Positions 40,812 through 50,405 of a DNA stretch of 64,000 nt are shown here, piece after piece. The translations under genes and the position numbers were made by a program. Positions within the stretch are counted from its first letter, which is position 1. Each line of letters starts with the position of its first letter. The stretch comes from an uncultured Prevotellaceae bacterium (lineage in GTDB: Bacteria > Bacteroidota > Bacteroidia > Bacteroidales > Bacteroidaceae): contig OMWC01000015.1 of assembly GCA_900314655.1 (NCBI GenBank), forward strand, positions 1 through 64,000, given 5' to 3'. The notes beneath the pieces were generated by a model, which was not told where the DNA came from, made no database searches, and saw only the letters and a list, made by a program, of their open reading frames with translations.

Positions 40812-41606
40812 TTACTCTGCAGGCTTTTCTATTTCCTGCAGTCGGGCCAGATCTTCTTCGGATCCTTGCTGGTCGCCCGTCTTCTGCTTCAGTTCGGCTC
40901 TTCCGCGATAGCCATCAATGGAGAAGGGGTTTTGTTCAATTACTTTATTATAAAATGAAAGGGCATTAGCCAACTCTCCCTTGGCTATCTCCACTTTTGC
41001 CTTCAGAAGAAGAACGTCCTCTACTTCCGGTGCACGTTCCATCAGCCATTCGCTATCTTTGTCGGCATCTTCCACTTCACCTTTTTCCAACAATACATTT
41101 GCCCGCATAAGATAGGCATCAGCATAATTCTCGTTGATAGAGATAGCCTTGGTGTACATAACTAAAGCATTGGTGAGGTCTTCCTGACCAAGACAAGCAC
41201 GGCCATACAGATAGTAAATCTCCGGATTATCCTGAGAGATGAGCAGCGCTTTCTCACAAGAGGAAGCCATCGCCCCATAATCTTCCATTAAGAAAGCCAC
41301 TTGAGCCATTCTCAGCAAAATGCCCTGGTTTTCGGGTTCTGCCTCCTGCAATTTCTGTAACTGCTCATAGGAAGCGGTGAGTTCGTTGTTTTGAAGAAGT
41401 GCCTGTGACAAATAGTCGCGGCATTCCAGATCCTCACGTATGTTCAAGGCGTGGTTCAGACAGCGTATGGCCTGTTGCCACTGACCGGTTTTCAGTGCCT
41501 TCACACCGTCATATTTCAGGATATCGAAGTTCTTCTGTTCGTCGGCCTGACGTTTTTCTTCAGAGTTTTCTTCCTTGCCTCCGAACAATGCTTTCAGAAA
41601 ATTCAT
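40812..41606 (-). CDS. Tetratricopeptide repeat protein
   Basis: This 264-residue cytoplasmic protein has consecutive TPR helices: IRCLNHALNIREDLE, LLRMAQVAFLMEDYGAM, IYYLYGRACLGQEDLTNALVMYTKAI, AYLMRANVLLEKGEVEDA, LANALSFYNKVIEQNPFS. TPR arrays bind protein partners. There is no signal peptide. It starts 21 bp after the rhodanese/MBL gene on the same strand and may be cotranscribed. The partner is unknown. Confidence 0.88.
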   Translation of the reverse strand: MNFLKALFGGKEENSEEKRQADEQKNFDILKYDGVKALKTGQWQQAIRCLNHALNIREDLECRDYLSQALLQNNELTASYEQLQKLQEAEPENQGILLRMAQVAFLMEDYGAMASSCEKALLISQDNPEIYYLYGRACLGQEDLTNALVMYTKAISINENYADAYLMRANVLLEKGEVEDADKDSEWLMERAPEVEDVLLLKAKVEIAKGELANALSFYNKVIEQNPFSIDGYRGRAELKQKTGDQQGSEEDLARLQEIEKPAE

Positions 41607-41627
41607 AGTTTCGGTTTTGATTAATAC

Positions 41628-42686
41628 TTATTCATAATGGCGCACGCGCACGTCAATGCCTTCTTTCCGCAATTGCTCCGCAGCCGCACTGAGATCGGTC
41701 TGGCTGTAATGGTAGGGGAAGAGAACGCGAGGCTTAAATACACGGGCGGCACGCTGTAACTGATCCGTGGTCATGGTGTAAGGCTGGTTGCAGGGCAGGA
41801 AAGCAATATCGATGTCTTTCAACGAAGCCATCTCGGGTATGTCCTCAGTATCACCGGCTATATAGATGCGCAATCCGTCGATGGTGAGTATATAGCCGTT
41901 ATCACGTCCTTTGGGATGGAACTGTTGATGGCCTTCGGTGATGTTGTAAGCGGGAACAGCTTCTACATGGATATCACCCACTTGCAACTGGTCGCCATTT
42001 TTCATAACCTTGCCATAACCAATCATTCCTGCACAACGGGTATTGGTGATGAACTGGGTTTTGTCGTTAGTGAGGGTGGCAATGGCCTCTTTGTCGAAAT
42101 GATCGCCATGCTCATGAGTCACGAAGATATAGTCGGCCTTGGGCATGGAGGCGTAGTCGATGGTGCGGTTGCCCAGTTTGCCAACGGGATCAATCTGAAT
42201 CTCTTTTCCCTCGAATGAAATGCGGATGCTGGCATGCATCAAGGCATGGAACTTGACGCTTTTGCCACTCTTGGTGAGGAAGGTGTCGGTCTCCGTCGTG
42301 TCGGTTGTCACTTCCTTTCCGGCTTTCTGCCAGGCAAGAATACCCCCAAGAAGATTAGTTACCTGGAAACCGTTCTGGACAAGGATGTTGGCAGCTGTTA
42401 CCGAACGTCGTCCGCTACGGCAATAGACGGCTACACGCCGGTTTCGGTCGAGTCGTTTTAAGGCTTCGTCCTTAAACGATGACTGCTTCACGTCGATGTT
42501 GACGGCATTGCGCAGATGGCCCTCGGCAAATTCCTCTGCCGTGCGCACATCGAGAATCTGAACACCGGAACTGTCAGTAAGCTGTGCGAAATCCTCTACG
42601 TTTGCGTCTTGAAACAACTGCTGGCTGCATGCTGTGTTGGCACCCAGTCCCAATAAAACCATCAATGATGAGAATAACTTTTTCAT
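41628..42686 (-). CDS. Exported rhodanese/metallo-beta-lactamase fusion
   Basis: This 352-residue protein, read from 42686, has a signal peptide with lipobox-like NTAC. Residues about 30-120 form a rhodanese domain with active-site loop VAVYCRSGRRS. Residues about 140-350 form a metallo-beta-lactamase fold of the UlaG-type (DYIFVTHEHGDHFDKEA, LRIYIAGDTEDIPEM, FLPCNQPYTMT). Persulfide dioxygenase-rhodanese fusions are known, but in the other order and of glyoxalase II type. The catalytic role here is unproven; sulfur transfer combined with a hydrolase is possible. The promoter TATCTTTG (minus) lies at 42707-42714. Confidence 0.88.
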   Translation of the reverse strand: MKKLFSSLMVLLGLGANTACSQQLFQDANVEDFAQLTDSSGVQILDVRTAEEFAEGHLRNAVNIDVKQSSFKDEALKRLDRNRRVAVYCRSGRRSVTAANILVQNGFQVTNLLGGILAWQKAGKEVTTDTTETDTFLTKSGKSVKFHALMHASIRISFEGKEIQIDPVGKLGNRTIDYASMPKADYIFVTHEHGDHFDKEAIATLTNDKTQFITNTRCAGMIGYGKVMKNGDQLQVGDIHVEAVPAYNITEGHQQFHPKGRDNGYILTIDGLRIYIAGDTEDIPEMASLKDIDIAFLPCNQPYTMTTDQLQRAARVFKPRVLFPYHYSQTDLSAAAEQLRKEGIDVRVRHYE

Positions 42687-42891
42687 AATCTTACGTATTT
42701 CGGGGGCAAAGATATGAATTTTACGAATCTTTTCCAAATTTTTCTTTACTTTTAAATAAGCAACTGCGACTTGGCAGATAATTGTGCAAAGTACAGGCGA
42801 AGAAACTGTTGAGGAATCGTTGAAATATCAGATATTATTCGTATTTTTGCATCCGAGAAAACGCACCAGACCTATTAATAATAATATTCAG

Positions 42892-44088
42892 ATGAAGAAA
42901 AAGGTATTATGTCTATTGCTGATGATGAGCTTGCTGCCACTGCTTCAGAGGGCAACGGCGCAGAAAGTGAAACTCACCATCACAAATCCCAGTCAAAACC
43001 AGCGGCAGGAAGTGGTCGAAGCCAGTCTGCAAGCAATCTGTGAACTGCTGGGAGCGGACAGCTTAACCCCGCTGAAAGTGAAGAATGCTTTTGGACAGGA
43101 GATAACCTATCAGAAGAGTTACGATGGTAAACTCTTGCTGTCGGTCGCATTACAACCCGAGAGCCAGGTGGTGTACACCATCACAAAGGGCGAGCCGAAA
43201 GCTTTTACGTCATATGTATTCGGCCGTATCTACCCCAACCGTCTTGACGATCTGACTTGGGAGAACGACCGTGGCATCTACCGCTTCTACGGTCCGGCAC
43301 TCCAACGGACGGGCGAGCGATCGTTCGGCACCGATGTCTGGGTGAAGAATACGCCAGAACTTGTTGTAGAGGAGCGTTACCGCCAACACATGTGGGGCGT
43401 GCATCTGAGAGACTCCCTGAAGCGTGCAGGCAAGGCCGAAGAAGCTAACGACATTTACATTAACACCTCGTTCCATCATGACCACGGGCAGGGCATGGAT
43501 GTTTACAGCGTCGGACCGAGCCTCGGGTGTGGTGCTCCCGCTCTGCTGAAAGACGGGCAATTGGTGTTTCCTTACTGTTTCCAAGATTGTAAGATACTCG
43601 ACAACGGTCCATTGCGCTTTACGGCGGAGCTGACCTACGGCACAACTGCCGCTGGTACGAGGGAACATCGGCTCGTATGCTTGGACAAAGGGTCAAACTT
43701 TAATCGGATGACCGTATGGTACGACGGAATCAAGGAACCGACCGCACTGACCACTGGAGTCGTATTGCATAGTGACGACAACATGACGCTCGACAGGAAG
43801 TATATCCTTTATGCCGATCCGACAGACAATCCAAAGGTTAACCAGTCGCAGATATATGTGGAGACGCTCTTTCCTCAGGAGGTCGATGAGACTCGTGTGG
43901 TGGAGGGAAAACCAAGTCATGCTATCGGTATCATCCGCCAGTACAGGGGCGAGCCCTACACCTATTATTTTGGTTCAGCCTGGAGCGACTATGATGTTCG
44001 TATCATGTCGCAGTGGCGCCTGCTGTCGGAAGAAAAACTTCAGTGCATCAAGACCCCACTGACCGTTGAAATAACCAAAAACAAATAA
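42892..44088 (+). CDS. DUF4861-family secreted protein
   Basis: This 398-residue protein, taken from ATG 42892 because of its signal peptide (RATAQ) and the promoter TATTTTTG at 42842-42849, is a beta-rich extracellular protein. LDDLTWENDRGIYRFYGPAL, FHHDHGQGMDVYSVGPSLGCG and FGSAWSDYDVR fit DUF4861, a family often encoded near pectin or host-glycan degradation genes. The reaction is not established as far as I know. The TtcA-like gene follows 26 bp later. Confidence 0.85.
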   Translation: MKKKVLCLLLMMSLLPLLQRATAQKVKLTITNPSQNQRQEVVEASLQAICELLGADSLTPLKVKNAFGQEITYQKSYDGKLLLSVALQPESQVVYTITKGEPKAFTSYVFGRIYPNRLDDLTWENDRGIYRFYGPALQRTGERSFGTDVWVKNTPELVVEERYRQHMWGVHLRDSLKRAGKAEEANDIYINTSFHHDHGQGMDVYSVGPSLGCGAPALLKDGQLVFPYCFQDCKILDNGPLRFTAELTYGTTAAGTREHRLVCLDKGSNFNRMTVWYDGIKEPTALTTGVVLHSDDNMTLDRKYILYADPTDNPKVNQSQIYVETLFPQEVDETRVVEGKPSHAIGIIRQYRGEPYTYYFGSAWSDYDVRIMSQWRLLSEEKLQCIKTPLTVEITKNK

Positions 44089-44113
44089 TCACCTTTTTCG
44101 TTACGTTGCGCCT

Positions 44114-44818
44114 ATGAAAGCAGAACAACGGGTGAAGAAACTCTTCGAACAGGCCCTGAAGCGCTATGCTTTGATTGAGGATGGCGACCGCGTGCTGGTG
44201 GGGCTTTCCGGCGGCAAAGACTCCATGTCGCTGCTCGAACTGCTGGCCTTGCGTTCACGCGTGTTCAAACCTCGTTTCGAAGTGGAGGCGGCTTTTGTTG
44301 GGATGCGCAATATTCCTTATAAAAACGATGAGGATTATCTGCGCGGTTTTGCCGAATCGTTAGGTGTGAGGCTGCATATCTTCGAAACAGAGTTTGACGA
44401 GACTACCGATGAGCGTCGTACGCATTGTTTCCTGTGTTCGTGGCATCGCCGCAAGGTGTTGTTCGATGCGGCTCAGCGATTGGGGTGTAACAAGATAGCT
44501 TTGGGGCATCATCGCGATGACCTGATGGAGACGGCTCTGATGAACTTGACGTTTGAAGGCAAGTTCCACACGATGCCGCCTCGTCTGCGGATGGAGAAGT
44601 TTCCGGTGGAGATTATCCGTCCACTATGTCTGTTGCGCGAGAAAGACATGCAGGCTTTTGCCGATCTTCGGGGGTATCGTCAGCAGGTGGTGAAATGCCC
44701 CTACGAAGAGGCTTCCCATCGGGCGGATATGAAGGAGATGATTTCACGGTTCGAGGCTTTGAATCCAGAGTTTGCCTACACTTTCTTTACGGCTATCGAA
44801 CGCACTTTCCCCGAATAG
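44114..44818 (+). CDS. ttcA: TtcA-like tRNA 2-thiocytidine/PP-loop ATPase
   Basis: This 234-residue N-type ATP pyrophosphatase activates a tRNA base for sulfur transfer. The PP-loop SGGKDSMSLLELL and CFLC (the catalytic Cys pair) are seen, followed by LGHHRDDLMETALMNL. It is shorter than typical TtcA (about 300 residues), so it may belong to the neighbouring TtcA/TilS-like groups. The iron-sulfur third Cys is perhaps in VKCPYEE. Modification of position 32 of some tRNAs is the known role of TtcA. Confidence 0.85.
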   Translation: MKAEQRVKKLFEQALKRYALIEDGDRVLVGLSGGKDSMSLLELLALRSRVFKPRFEVEAAFVGMRNIPYKNDEDYLRGFAESLGVRLHIFETEFDETTDERRTHCFLCSWHRRKVLFDAAQRLGCNKIALGHHRDDLMETALMNLTFEGKFHTMPPRLRMEKFPVEIIRPLCLLREKDMQAFADLRGYRQQVVKCPYEEASHRADMKEMISRFEALNPEFAYTFFTAIERTFPE

Positions 44819-44865
44819 CGCGACCTTAAAGACTTTCATAAAAAGAATAAAGAAGTTTAAGAAAT

Positions 44866-44896
44866 TTGGCAGGAGCAGGGGAATATATTACTTTTG
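44866..44896 (+). promoter_or_regulatory. Promoter for a likely leaderless mRNA
   Basis: TTG (44866-44868), 20 bp, then TACTTTTG (44889-44896), a perfect Bacteroidota promoter. The ATG at 44901 is only five bases after the -7 element, so the transcript would start at or just before the start codon. Confidence 0.75.
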
Positions 44897-44900
44897 CCCC

Positions 44901-45632
44901 ATGATGAAACGCATCATTTCCATATCGTTGACTGCTCTGCTGGCTTTGACGGCCGGTGCGCAGACTGAGAGTAGGGTAGAGGAACTCCCTGCCCCGAAGT
45001 CTGTTGCTCCTACGATGGAGTTCAGTCCCAGCCTGAAGTCGAAAGTGGAGGCTTTGCCGCTTGACACGCTATACCTGCCTACGTTGAACCACTATGGTCA
45101 GGTGCCCATCAATATGTTTCCTTATAATATGTGGGGCGGTTACCATAGCTGGAACCTCCATCAGGGACTCAATATGAATCTGGGAGCCTCGGTGTTCGGC
45201 TCGTGGGGTGGCGGCAGTTATCTCGGAACTGGTTTTTCGCAGGATGTATCGCTGATGTATGCCGTGCCTTTGAGCAAGAAGATGTCGTTGGCCATTGGCG
45301 GTTATTTCAATAATACCTTTTTCGCTCACGACTCTTTCCGCGATGCCGGTATCAGCGCCGTGCTGGGCTATCGTTTCAATGAGCATTGGGAGGCTTATCT
45401 CTACGGTCAGAAATCGTTGGTGAAGAAACCCTTCCCCATGCCGCTTTACGGTATGGGGTATGTGGGCGACCGCATTGGCGCTGCCGTCAGATATAACGTG
45501 AATCCTACGATGAGTGTTGAGGTGAATGTGGAATGGATGGAAACGCCTGCCTATCCTGGACAATTCTACATGATGAGGCCCAACCGCTTGGAGCCCAGCA
45601 CTCACGGTGCTCCACCTCCACCTGCACCTTAA
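44901..45632 (+). CDS. Probable outer-membrane beta-barrel protein
   Basis: This 243-residue protein has a signal peptide (LTAGAQTE). A Pro-rich linker (EELPAPKSVAPTMEFSP) is followed by Gly/aromatic strands (FGSWGGGSYLGTGFSQDVSLMY, SLAIGGYFNNTFF, VLGYRFNEHWEAYLYG, VGDRIGAAVRYNVNPTMSVEVNVEW) typical of an outer-membrane barrel. The last residues, GAPPPPAP, are Pro-rich, not the usual aromatic end, so a C-terminal extension is present. ATG 44901 is used because it begins the signal peptide and follows the promoter. Confidence 0.78.
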   Translation: MMKRIISISLTALLALTAGAQTESRVEELPAPKSVAPTMEFSPSLKSKVEALPLDTLYLPTLNHYGQVPINMFPYNMWGGYHSWNLHQGLNMNLGASVFGSWGGGSYLGTGFSQDVSLMYAVPLSKKMSLAIGGYFNNTFFAHDSFRDAGISAVLGYRFNEHWEAYLYGQKSLVKKPFPMPLYGMGYVGDRIGAAVRYNVNPTMSVEVNVEWMETPAYPGQFYMMRPNRLEPSTHGAPPPPAP

Positions 45633-45638
45633 TTCTTT

Positions 45639-48600
45639 TTATTGGAACAGACTTGGAATCTCATATCTGTTCTGATACACGTAGCTGATGGGGGCGTTGA
45701 TTTCCTGTATCTGCCTATCCAGTTGTCGGCGCTGAACCTTATAGCTCTCATGCCTTTTGTGGATACGAATGCCAGGGCGGAAACGGCGTTTCTTCTCGGT
45801 GCCTGTCCGCATAAAGGCAAACTTTCCGATCCAGTCGATATACCTGGCATTTAATTCAAAACGGCCATTGGCTACGGCTCCATCAGAATTGAGACGGGCG
45901 TGCAGGTTCTTGATGTGGAAGAATCGGTAATGGGCATCGATGACATCCACCTTGGCCTGTCCGATAGGCAGTTTGCCGTTTCGCATGGTTCGCATGGCTG
46001 CCGTACGCGCCTTGGCATAGTCAACCTTGAAGTCGCCCTTGCAGGCCATGTAGTTCACGGATTTCACATCGAAGGCTTTTCCGAATTTCAGGGAGTCCGT
46101 AATGAAGTTACCCGTCAGGTATTTGTTCTTTTCGTCAAGAGTGAAATCAAAGTCAATCGGACCGACATCTGAACTGAGCCTTCCGTGGAATTCTTCTTTT
46201 TTCCAGCGTATGCGGAAATTGCCCTTGTAACTGATGTTACCAAGCGCATCCACCTGTTCCATCATCAGTTTTTTCACGGGGAAAAGGTTGATGATTCTCG
46301 TCTTGGAGTTTCCGAGGGCATGCATGCTATCTACATCGAATCTTACTATCAGGCTATATTTGTTCTTCATGTTCATGATTTTGCCTGAGGCCCATATCTT
46401 AAGTTGTTCGTCAAGGGTGTTTACCCTGATGTTTTCAAAAGCCATGTCGTCGTCAGCTCCTCTCACCCGCGTCCTGATTTCAAGAGGGATGGTGAAGTCT
46501 TTCAGGATGGGGGCAAAGGTGTATGAGATGTCTTGAAGCAATACCACGCCCTCCACCTTGCTTGCTTCATAGTGGAACGGGATGCCCCTTTGCTTGTCGG
46601 CAAACTGGAAATGTGCCTCAGGAATTTTCAGTTCTGAGTTTGGCAGGCGTATTCGGATATTCCTGAGGTCGGCCTTGTCTTTCCGTATGTCGGCAGTCAG
46701 TAGCAAATAGACAACATTGATGCCCGAAGCCTCGTCCTTGATGTTGCATCTCGTCATGATGGCTTTCACTCCCTCTTTGCTCATCTCCTTGATGTAGAAG
46801 GTCATATCGGAGTGCAGGTCAAGATGGTTGATGTCAAAGTAGCCACGCTTGGGCCTTCCGTCATTTTTTCGAGGCAGATGATTGTTTGTGGCATAGCGTA
46901 AGCCGTTGATGGTCAGTTGCTTGTCTGTTTTCAAGTGCTTCATGTTGAGACTGTTGATGCTGAGCAACTTGTCCACTTGTCCTTTCTTGGTAAAAGCATT
47001 CCATTCCACCAACAGATTGTCGGCTTTTCCTGTAAGGTCTTTGTTCAAAATGAGCTGACGAAGCGAACAGGCTGTGTGAATGCCGGTTGCCCGGTTGTGC
47101 AGTTTGGCTTTCAGTTTGTTCACCTCGATGACGTTTCCGCTTTTGTCAGCCTTAAGGTTCATGGAGAAATCAGCATCCGTGTCTCCCCATGTGAGACGTC
47201 CTTGAAGTCCGTTGAGGGTGGCTTTCTTCTTGTCGCTTTTGGTGAATAGCTGAGAGATGTCGATGTTCAGCCCCGACTCTTTCTCATGGGCATCCAGATG
47301 GTTGACTACGACGTCAAGCGTATCTTTACTGAAAAGGTTGAGCAACACTTGCAGGTTGCCCGTGATATTGAGATGTCCTGCATCGATGGCGGGCATTTTG
47401 CCTTTGGCGGTTTTCCGCGGCTTGTGGTTGTTGTTTGCAAACTGGAAACCTTTTATGGTTACCTGTTTTTGGCTGCTGAGATTCTTGATGTTGAGGTCGG
47501 CTATACTGAAATGGTTGTCGGTCTTTCCTTTGGCATCCTGTGTGCTCCAGTTGGTATATAGCTGGTTGATTTGTGTGCGCTCTTGATTGGAAAATGCCTT
47601 CAGCCGGAGGTTTTGCACGTTCAATCCTGAAATCCGGTCATAGGCCTGGCCTTCGGTTACGGTTAAAACGATATCCTCTTGAGTGTTCTTGTTGAGCAAG
47701 GCATGAAGGTGTGCGGTCATGTCAAGACGCCTTAGACTGGGGTATCCCTTCAGTAGCTTTTTTTCTTTGCCGGACTGTTGCTTTACCGTTGCATAGTGAA
47801 GGCCGTCAAGGTCCAGTTTGTAGTTGCTGCTTTGGTCGAGGATGTTCACTCTTTCTATTTCCGCCTGATAGTGTGCCTTGTATCCCTTGGCGTTGGTCAT
47901 ATGCCATTCCGCTTGCAGGTCCTCCAGGGTTCCCCGTCCGTCTTTCAGGTATTGGCCCCTGTTTAGTTGCAGGGTGCCGCTAACCTTTGTGCGGGGATTC
48001 TCCACCGTCATCTTCAATCCGTCAAGCAGGGTGGAATCAGAGTTGTGCCTGACTGTTATTTCCATGTCGTTGATGCACATGCCGGAGAAGCGTTCTGTCA
48101 ACTTGCATTGCTTCATGGTGGCTTCGGAGGTTCCGGGTACAGGTCGCCTCAGGGCTACCTGCAGGTCACCCTCAACCCGCATGTTTCCAAAATCGGGGAT
48201 ACCAGTCTTGTTCTTGCGGGGCGTGTGGGTCTTGCGCCCATAGCTGACGCCTTTCATCGTCATGAGTCTCCCGTCAGCAAGCGGGTTTACGAGGATGCTT
48301 TCGATGAAGGCCTCATGGTTGGCATCATGCTTTTTCGTTTGGGTTGTCCACTCGGCTTTCAGGTTGTGTCCGTCAAAACTTTTCCCTTTTTCAAGATGGG
48401 CGTTCTTCAGGCTAATCACACCTTGCTTAAAGCCTTTGTTTCCTTCTATGCGGAACGAAAGGCTGTCGATGTCAGCCGAGTTTTTGTTGCCTTTCACCGT
48501 GAGCTTCATGTCGCTTAGTTTGTAGCTGTTATTGAGTTCCGCAATCTGCATTTTCGTAATCGTGGCGTTCAGGGAGTCGATGTCGAGATGGTTGAAATCC

Positions 48601-49319
48601 ATTTCCATGCTTGCCTCCGCCTTGATGCGGTCTGTCGTGTAGTGGATGCCGTCGATGTGCAGTTGCCGTTTGGTGAAGATCCTGTCAGAATAGCCAATGC
48701 TGTCGATTTTCAGCTGATGGGTGCGGAGTCCCTTACGGGTGTTTCTCACAATGGTCGTATTCAGCTCCTCCAACCATCCTTTGTGGCCTTTGTGATAGTA
48801 CAACCGTTTCAGCGAGAAGTGGTTGTCGTTGTAAGTGATGCTATTGTTTTCAACGTATAGTTTTCTGATGTTGAGCACCAGTTTCTTTCCCTTGACAGGA
48901 TGATTCTTCTTGAAGGCATCTATCACGAACTGATAGTTGGCAGGCTCATGTGTGGATGGTTTATATAATTGGGCACGAAGTCCCCTGATGCGCGCATCGT
49001 TTATACGAATCTCGTTGAAAAGCAGGGGCCACAGTCTTGTCCGTACGGTTAGCTGGTTTATCTGAAGCATCTTGCGCTTTTGCCGGTCTTCAATCTCAAT
49101 ACCGCGCAGGTCAATCTGTTCCCTTATCAGGTCAATGTCAGCATCCTTCATGCTTACTTTGGTCTTCAACTTGTCAGTAAGCAGAATGGTGGATTGTCTC
49201 ACTATCTGTCGTCTGAACGCCTCGCTGTGTAGTGCGATGGTGGCAACTATCAAGAGGACGACAATGCTAATGCCTATGCCGCCAACGATGGATAATATGA
49301 TGCGTTTCCACCTTTTCAT
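45639..49319 (-). CDS. AsmA/TamB-like very large membrane protein
   Basis: This 1226-residue protein is read from ATG 49319, which begins at MKRWKRIILS before one N-terminal membrane helix (ILSIVGGIGISIVVLLIVATIAL). The remainder is long repetitive beta structure (INQLTVRTRLWPLLFNEIRINDARI, VDVIDAHYRFFHIKNLHARLNSDG), as in AsmA-like proteins thought to bridge the periplasm and move lipids to the outer membrane. The final part lacks the usual DUF490 end and resembles AsmA proteins of Bacteroidota. It runs convergent to the barrel gene, 6 bp apart. The promoter TACCTTTG (minus) lies at 49341-49348. Confidence 0.85.
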   Translation of the reverse strand: MKRWKRIILSIVGGIGISIVVLLIVATIALHSEAFRRQIVRQSTILLTDKLKTKVSMKDADIDLIREQIDLRGIEIEDRQKRKMLQINQLTVRTRLWPLLFNEIRINDARIRGLRAQLYKPSTHEPANYQFVIDAFKKNHPVKGKKLVLNIRKLYVENNSITYNDNHFSLKRLYYHKGHKGWLEELNTTIVRNTRKGLRTHQLKIDSIGYSDRIFTKRQLHIDGIHYTTDRIKAEASMEMDFNHLDIDSLNATITKMQIAELNNSYKLSDMKLTVKGNKNSADIDSLSFRIEGNKGFKQGVISLKNAHLEKGKSFDGHNLKAEWTTQTKKHDANHEAFIESILVNPLADGRLMTMKGVSYGRKTHTPRKNKTGIPDFGNMRVEGDLQVALRRPVPGTSEATMKQCKLTERFSGMCINDMEITVRHNSDSTLLDGLKMTVENPRTKVSGTLQLNRGQYLKDGRGTLEDLQAEWHMTNAKGYKAHYQAEIERVNILDQSSNYKLDLDGLHYATVKQQSGKEKKLLKGYPSLRRLDMTAHLHALLNKNTQEDIVLTVTEGQAYDRISGLNVQNLRLKAFSNQERTQINQLYTNWSTQDAKGKTDNHFSIADLNIKNLSSQKQVTIKGFQFANNNHKPRKTAKGKMPAIDAGHLNITGNLQVLLNLFSKDTLDVVVNHLDAHEKESGLNIDISQLFTKSDKKKATLNGLQGRLTWGDTDADFSMNLKADKSGNVIEVNKLKAKLHNRATGIHTACSLRQLILNKDLTGKADNLLVEWNAFTKKGQVDKLLSINSLNMKHLKTDKQLTINGLRYATNNHLPRKNDGRPKRGYFDINHLDLHSDMTFYIKEMSKEGVKAIMTRCNIKDEASGINVVYLLLTADIRKDKADLRNIRIRLPNSELKIPEAHFQFADKQRGIPFHYEASKVEGVVLLQDISYTFAPILKDFTIPLEIRTRVRGADDDMAFENIRVNTLDEQLKIWASGKIMNMKNKYSLIVRFDVDSMHALGNSKTRIINLFPVKKLMMEQVDALGNISYKGNFRIRWKKEEFHGRLSSDVGPIDFDFTLDEKNKYLTGNFITDSLKFGKAFDVKSVNYMACKGDFKVDYAKARTAAMRTMRNGKLPIGQAKVDVIDAHYRFFHIKNLHARLNSDGAVANGRFELNARYIDWIGKFAFMRTGTEKKRRFRPGIRIHKRHESYKVQRRQLDRQIQEINAPISYVYQNRYEIPSLFQ

Positions 49320-49509
49320 AGAAGGTTGTTGTCTGCCATGCAAAGGTATAAAAAAATAATGAAAAGTTCGCATTTCTCTCATAATGTTTTATAAAAGTTG
49401 CCACATTAGGCAGATTCTGGGGTCATCGCTTTTGTCTTTTCAGGAAAAATGATTAATTTAGCACCCACTTACCAAGATAAGACAAATCAAATAGAAATAT
49501 TAGGAAACT

Positions 49510-50349
49510 ATGGCCAGAAAGATTATCATTACCGTGGCACCCGTCTGCCACGTGGGAAAGGAAATACCGGCAGGATGCAAGAATCCGCTCACGCCGGAGG
49601 AAATCACCGAGGATGTCATCAACTGCTACAAGGCCGGTGCCTGCGAGGTACATCTGCATACACGCGACCTGAAGGGCAATCCGACGTTCGAACTGGATGT
49701 CTTCAGCGATACCATCCGCCGCATCCGCGAACAGTCGGACATGATTATCCAGAGTTCCACGGGTGGACTTTCCTCCCTCTCGCTTGAACAGCGTTGCGTC
49801 TGCTTGAATGTGCCCGAGGTGGAAGTGGCCTCCCTGAATCTGGGTTCGGTGAATTTCGGCGAGACAGTCTATGTGAACACCATGCCAGAACTGCGCTATT
49901 GGGCCCGTCGGTTGGATGAGACCAACACGATTCCCGAGATGGAATTCTTCGACCTGAGCCATGTGGAAACGGCCACGCGTCTGGCCGATGAGGGCGTGCT
50001 GCATCGTCCGTTGCACTACAATTTCTGTCTGGGTCCCGGTGGTTCGAGCAATCTTGCGGCCACGGGTCGCAACCTGGCTTTCCTCACCCAGGCCATGGAG
50101 CCCGGCAGCTCATGGGGCATCACCCACGACTCGATGAAAGATTTTTCGTTCCTGGCTTGTGCCATTGGCATGGGGGCCTCCGTGGTGCGCGTAGGTTTTG
50201 AGGACAGTTTCTATTATGCTCCCGGCAAATTGGCCAAGACCAACGCCGAACTTGTGGAGCGTCTGGTGGAACTGATCCGCATGCTGGGCTGCGAACCGGC
50301 CACTCCCGAAGAAGCCCGTCAGATGCAGGGCATTCCGTCGTTAAAATAA
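49510..50349 (+). CDS. BKACE (DUF849) beta-keto acid cleavage enzyme
   Basis: This 279-residue protein matches the zinc-dependent beta-keto acid cleavage enzymes. VHLHTRDLKG contains the metal-binding His-x-His, and GSSNLAATGRNL and GKLAKTNAELVERLVEL are family features. These enzymes cleave 3-keto acids with acetyl-CoA. The particular substrate is not evident. The DUF1537 kinase gene follows 56 bp later, and the two suggest a pathway for a short organic or sugar acid. Confidence 0.9.
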   Translation: MARKIIITVAPVCHVGKEIPAGCKNPLTPEEITEDVINCYKAGACEVHLHTRDLKGNPTFELDVFSDTIRRIREQSDMIIQSSTGGLSSLSLEQRCVCLNVPEVEVASLNLGSVNFGETVYVNTMPELRYWARRLDETNTIPEMEFFDLSHVETATRLADEGVLHRPLHYNFCLGPGGSSNLAATGRNLAFLTQAMEPGSSWGITHDSMKDFSFLACAIGMGASVVRVGFEDSFYYAPGKLAKTNAELVERLVELIRMLGCEPATPEEARQMQGIPSLK

Positions 50350-50405
50350 TCATTGACGCGTCAGACTCGTCATAACGTAATAACGTTATATCGTAATACC
50401 GAACA

